From NCBI RefSeq assembly GCF_900109175.1, contig NZ_FNZE01000010.1:62001-126000 (forward strand): a stretch of DNA of 64,000 bases. Direction: 5' to 3'. The stretch comes from Pseudomonas linyingensis. Its GTDB lineage: Bacteria; Pseudomonadota; Gammaproteobacteria; Pseudomonadales; Pseudomonadaceae. Shown here piece by piece: positions 61,027 to 64,000 of this stretch; positions within the stretch are counted from its first letter, which is position 1, and each line of letters opens with the position of its first letter. The notes below the pieces were generated by a model. That model worked only from the letters and a program-made list of their open reading frames with translations, had not been told where the DNA came from and ran no database searches. A program made the translations under genes and the position numbers.

Positions 61027-62183
61027 GGGCGGGACTCCAGAATCAGGGTGGCCAGGCGCTCGCGGTGCCAGCTCGGCGTGCCGAGCAGCTGCTCGCTGGC
61101 GCGGGCGCGCTTGAAGTAGAGGTGCGGGTCGTACTCCCAGGTGAAGCCGACGCCGCCGTGCAGCTGGATCGACTCTTCCGCGCAATGCATGAAGGTCTCG
61201 CTGGCCTGGCTCTTGGCGATGGCGCAGGCCTCGGCCAGCTGGCCGGCCAGGTTCGCGTCGCCGTCTTCGACCAGCGCCTCGCGCGCCACGCAGGCGGCGT
61301 AGTAGCTGGCCGAGCGGGCGCACTCGATGGCCAGCATCAGGTCGGCGCAGCGGTGCTTGATGGCCTGGAAGCTGGCGATGGTGCGGCCGAACTGCTTGCG
61401 CTCGCCGATGTAGGCAAGGGTCAGGTCGAGGGTGCGCTGCGCGGCGCCGGTTTGCTCGCAGGCGAGAGCGATGGCGGCAACCTGCAGGACCTTGTCGAGC
61501 AGGGCTTCGCCGGAACCGTCGCCGTGCAGGCACTGCTCGGCGGCGACCGCCACGCCGTCCAGCTCGATGCGCGCGCGGCGGCGGGTCTGGTCGAGGGTCG
61601 GCAACGCCTGGCGGCGGATGCCGGCCTGGTTGGCGGGTACGGCGAACAGGCGCAGTGCGCCGGCGTCGTCGCGGGTCGCGACGATCAGCAGGTCGGCGCT
61701 GGCGCCGTCGAGCACTGCTCCATATATACCGTCGAGGCGCCAGCCGTCGCCGTTGCGGGTGGCGCGCGGCTGCTCGGCGGCGTGCCAGCCGTCGCGGCTC
61801 TCGCGCCAGGCGAGGGTGGCGGTCAGGCTGCCGGCGGCCAGTTCCGGCAGCCAGTGCTGGCGCAGCGCCTCGTTGTCGCCCAGCAGCAGCGCCGGGGTGG
61901 CCAGGCAGGCGCTGGCGAAGAACGGCGAGCAGAGCAGGTGCTGGCCCATCTGTTCGAGCAGGATCGCCTGCTCGACGAAGCCCAGGCCCACGCCGCCGTA
62001 CTGCTCGGGAATCATCAGCCCCGGCCAGCACAGCTCCTCGGCGATCTGCCGCCACAGCTGCGCGTCGAAGCCCTGCGGGCTGGCCATGGCGGCACGCACT
62101 GCCGCCGAATCGGAGGCCGCGGCGAGAAAGCCCGCCGCGCTCTCCTGGATCATCAATTGTTCGTCACTCAGCGCGAAGTCCAT
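61023..62183 (-). CDS. acyl-CoA dehydrogenase, partner subunit
   Basis: A 386-residue family member starting MDFALSDEQLMIQESAAGFL with GAGGAG upstream. The C-terminal ESIQLHGGVGFTWEYDPHLYFKRA is the classic ending, while the central FAD motif is degenerate, as in the second chain of ChsE-type dehydrogenases. First gene of the minus-strand pair, divergent from hsaC. Confidence 0.92.
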   Translation of the reverse strand: MDFALSDEQLMIQESAAGFLAAASDSAAVRAAMASPQGFDAQLWRQIAEELCWPGLMIPEQYGGVGLGFVEQAILLEQMGQHLLCSPFFASACLATPALLLGDNEALRQHWLPELAAGSLTATLAWRESRDGWHAAEQPRATRNGDGWRLDGIYGAVLDGASADLLIVATRDDAGALRLFAVPANQAGIRRQALPTLDQTRRRARIELDGVAVAAEQCLHGDGSGEALLDKVLQVAAIALACEQTGAAQRTLDLTLAYIGERKQFGRTIASFQAIKHRCADLMLAIECARSASYYAACVAREALVEDGDANLAGQLAEACAIAKSQASETFMHCAEESIQLHGGVGFTWEYDPHLYFKRARASEQLLGTPSWHRERLATLILESRP

Positions 62184-62220
62184 TACCGGCTCCTCTGGCC
62201 CATTAGCAGGACTCGAGTGT

Positions 62221-62249
62221 GCGAGTGGCGCACTCGCGGGGAATCCCCG
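62221..62249. promoter_or_regulatory. two adjoining palindromes in a divergent promoter
   Basis: GCGAGTG-GCG-CACTCGC (62221-62237) is a perfect 17-bp palindrome-like site, immediately followed by CGGGG-AAT-CCCCG (62237-62249). Both lie in the 198-bp gap between the acyl-CoA dehydrogenase pair and hsaC and are good candidate operators. Confidence 0.5.
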
Positions 62250-62381
62250 AAATGGACTAGAAGCCGCACCAGCCGGGCGGATCGGCACCTTCGCCGCTTA
62301 GTCTCAACGGACGATGAACCCCTGGCGCGGCCTGCGCAGAATCAGCTCCAGTCATGAAACGACCATTTCAGGAGCAGGGGC

Positions 62382-63272
62382 ATGATCGACATCCGTGGAC
62401 TGAGTTACTTCGTTGCCCAGGTCGGCAATCTCGGCGACTGGCAATGCTACGCCGAGGACGTGCTGGGCATGCCCACCAGCCCCGCGCCGGGCGGCGGCCT
62501 GTACGTGAAGATGGACGAACGTCCGTTCCGCATGCTGGTGGTCGAGGGCGATTCGCCGCGCTACCTGGCATCGGGCTGGGAGCTGGCCGGCGAGAAGGCC
62601 TTCCGCAACGCCATCGCGCACCTCGAGGCCAAGGGCATCGAGTGGCAGGCGGGCAGCGCCGAGGAGGTCGAGCAGCGCGGTGTGCAGGCGCTGGCCATCG
62701 TCGTCGACCCGGCGGGCAACCGCCACGAACTGTCGTGGGGCCATCGCTCAGATTGCCTGCCGTTCGTCTCGCCGCAGGGCGTGCCGCGCTTTCTCACCGG
62801 CGACATGGGCCTCGGCCACACCGTGCTGCCGGCGCCGAACTTCGACGCCACCCTGTCCTTCGCTACCGAGGTGCTGGGCTTCGAGGTCTCCGACATCTTC
62901 AACTTCCGCCCGGACCCGAACGGCCCGGCGACCCGCATCCACTTCCTGCATTGCGCCAACGCCCGCCACCACAGCCTGGCGCTGGCCGAGTACCCGGTGC
63001 CGAGCGGCTGCGTGCACGTGATGGTCGAGGTCGACTCGATGACCGAGGTGGGTCGCGCCCATGACCGCATGCAGGCCCATGGCGCGCCGCTGTCGGCGAC
63101 CCTCGGCCAGCACCTCAACGACCGCATGACCAGTTTCTACATGAAGACCCCCTCGGGCTTCGACCTGGAGTACGGGTACGGCGGCCTGCAAGTCGACTGG
63201 GCCGAACACAGCGCCTTCGAGTTCACTCGCGTGAGCATCTGGGGCCACGACTTCTCCGCCGGCCGTCAATAA
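62382..63272 (+). CDS. hsaC: extradiol dioxygenase, HsaC-like (3,4-DHSA type)
   Basis: A 296-residue two-domain vicinal-oxygen-chelate dioxygenase. Fe(II) ligands are His146 (MGLGHTVL), His197 (NARHHSLAL) and Glu263 (GFDLEYG); catalytic His244 and Tyr253 follow. The C-terminal half tracks mycobacterial HsaC closely (SATLGQHLNDRMTSFYMKTP; SIWGHDF at the end). HsaC opens the aromatised A ring of a 9,10-secosteroid by meta cleavage; proteobacterial TesB is equivalent. The ipdA gene follows within 12 bp. Biphenyl-type substrates are less likely given that neighbour. Confidence 0.92.
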   Translation: MIDIRGLSYFVAQVGNLGDWQCYAEDVLGMPTSPAPGGGLYVKMDERPFRMLVVEGDSPRYLASGWELAGEKAFRNAIAHLEAKGIEWQAGSAEEVEQRGVQALAIVVDPAGNRHELSWGHRSDCLPFVSPQGVPRFLTGDMGLGHTVLPAPNFDATLSFATEVLGFEVSDIFNFRPDPNGPATRIHFLHCANARHHSLALAEYPVPSGCVHVMVEVDSMTEVGRAHDRMQAHGAPLSATLGQHLNDRMTSFYMKTPSGFDLEYGYGGLQVDWAEHSAFEFTRVSIWGHDFSAGRQ

Positions 63273-63283
63273 GGAGCACATAG

Positions 63284-64000
63284 ATGAACAAGCAACTGAC
63301 GGCGGCCGATGCGGTCGCCCAACTGCGCGACGGCATGACCGTCGGCTTCGGCGGCTGGGGCCCGCGGCGCAAGCCGATGGCCATCGTCCGCGAGATCCTC
63401 CGCTCGGACGTCAAGGACCTCACCGTGGTCGCCTACGGCGGCCCCGAGGTCGGCATGCTCTGCGCCGCCGGCAAGGTGAAGAAGCTGATCTTCGGCTTCG
63501 CCACCCTCGACGCCATCCCGCTGGAGCCGTGGTTTCGCAAGTGCCGCGAGGCCGGCCAGCTCACCGAGCTGATGGAGCTGGACGAAGGCATGTTCCAGTG
63601 GGGCCTGCGCGCCGCCGGCATGCGCCTGCCGTTCCTGCCGACCCGCTGCGGTCTGGCCACCGACGTGCTGACCCACAACCCCGAGCTGAAAACCATCGCC
63701 TCGCCCTATGCCGACGGCGAGGTGTTGCTGGCCATGCCGGCGCTCAACCTCGACGTGGCCTTCCTGCACGTCAACGAGGCCGACCGCCTGGGCAACACCC
63801 TGGTCACCGGCCCGGACCCGTACTTCGACCACCTGTTCGCCCGTGCCGCCCAGCAGTGCTTCGTGTCCTGCGAGCGCCTGCACGAGCGCCTCGAGCTGAC
63901 CGCCGCAGAGGCTCGCGGCAACACCTTCGAGCGCTACCTGGTGACCGGCGTGGTGCACGCGCCCTTCGGTGCCCACCCGACCTCCTGCCCGTCCGACTAC
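63284..64000 (+). CDS. ipdA: IpdA-like CoA transferase-family subunit (3' end outside window)
   Basis: The first 239 codons of a class I CoA-transferase-fold protein. It matches mycobacterial IpdA through the visible part: VAQLRDGMTVGFGGWGPRRKPMA, ILRSDVKDLTVVAYGGPEVGMLC, AGKVKKLIFGF, LDEGMFQWGLRAAGMRLPFLP and DPYFDHLFARAA. IpdAB is a hydrolase that opens the last steroid ring (C/D rings). AAGGAG precedes the ATG. IpdB is expected just beyond the window edge. This gene is strong evidence for steroid ring degradation. Confidence 0.92.
   Translation, partial: MNKQLTAADAVAQLRDGMTVGFGGWGPRRKPMAIVREILRSDVKDLTVVAYGGPEVGMLCAAGKVKKLIFGFATLDAIPLEPWFRKCREAGQLTELMELDEGMFQWGLRAAGMRLPFLPTRCGLATDVLTHNPELKTIASPYADGEVLLAMPALNLDVAFLHVNEADRLGNTLVTGPDPYFDHLFARAAQQCFVSCERLHERLELTAAEARGNTFERYLVTGVVHAPFGAHPTSCPSDY

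Noticed and set aside
1-64000. CRISPR array, tRNA, rRNA, integrase, phage genes or origin of replication
   Set aside because: None seen: the only repeated units are the dispersed palindrome, the two relic duplications and short motif repeats; no cloverleaf or integrase motif was noticed.

Overview
The window is high-G+C DNA from a Pseudomonas-like gammaproteobacterium. The evidence is the gene families (dsdA/dsdC, cysD/cysNC, sixA, a PuuE-type deacetylase, DUF1302/DUF1329 envelope proteins), purine-rich ribosome binding sites, and a dispersed palindrome built on GGCGAATTCATTCGCC that occurs seven times. No rRNA, tRNA, CRISPR array or intact insertion sequence was seen. Species cannot be fixed from the sequence.

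Most of 1-27.7 kb and 56.7-64 kb is a catabolic region that looks like steroid or bile-acid type degradation. It holds five acyl-CoA dehydrogenases (four in adjacent pairs, as in heteromeric steroid dehydrogenases), two acyl-CoA ligases and several short-chain dehydrogenases. It also has a BaiCD/FadH-like flavoenzyme, an Old Yellow Enzyme homologue, an SCP2-type thiolase/aldolase next to a DUF35-MaoC hydratase fusion, and a meta-cleavage hydrolase. At the right edge lie an HsaC-like extradiol dioxygenase and the start of an IpdA-like CoA transferase. DUF1329 and DUF1302 proteins, two MFS carriers (one at 54 kb) and a Tat-exported amidase would serve the envelope. A D-serine dehydratase with its DsdC regulator sits inside this region.

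27.7-42.6 kb is a different block. On the plus strand, cysD-cysNC-cysQ (PAPS synthesis and PAP removal) is followed by TetR-sulfotransferase-DUF1214-LLM oxidoreductase. Facing it on the minus strand is a complete coenzyme F420 operon: npdG, cofE, cofD, and one reading frame that joins CofC to CofG-CofH (FbiC). Together these genes could make PAPS, transfer sulfate to an organic substrate, recycle PAP, make and reduce F420, and use it in an LLM-family enzyme. A 65-bp stretch of the DUF35-MaoC gene left of the block recurs as a relic at its right end, next to the decayed 3' end of an acyl-CoA dehydrogenase gene. The block therefore looks inserted or rearranged.

42.8-56.7 kb is mixed accessory DNA. 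It includes a LysR regulator, a small helical protein, a glycine-zipper lipoprotein-like protein, an orphan SdhB-like iron-sulfur protein, SixA, TetR plus a YdjM-like membrane protein, GNAT plus a PuuE-like deacetylase, and DUF1428. It continues with a DUF4440 gene beside a broken SRPBCC gene, an AraC regulator, an alpha/beta hydrolase, an MFS exporter and a 2-hydroxyacid dehydrogenase. The last four genes lie between two copies of a ~97-bp tauD 3'-end/terminator sequence. After that come TauD, a class II aldolase and an AraC regulator that is itself bracketed by two copies of the palindromic repeat.
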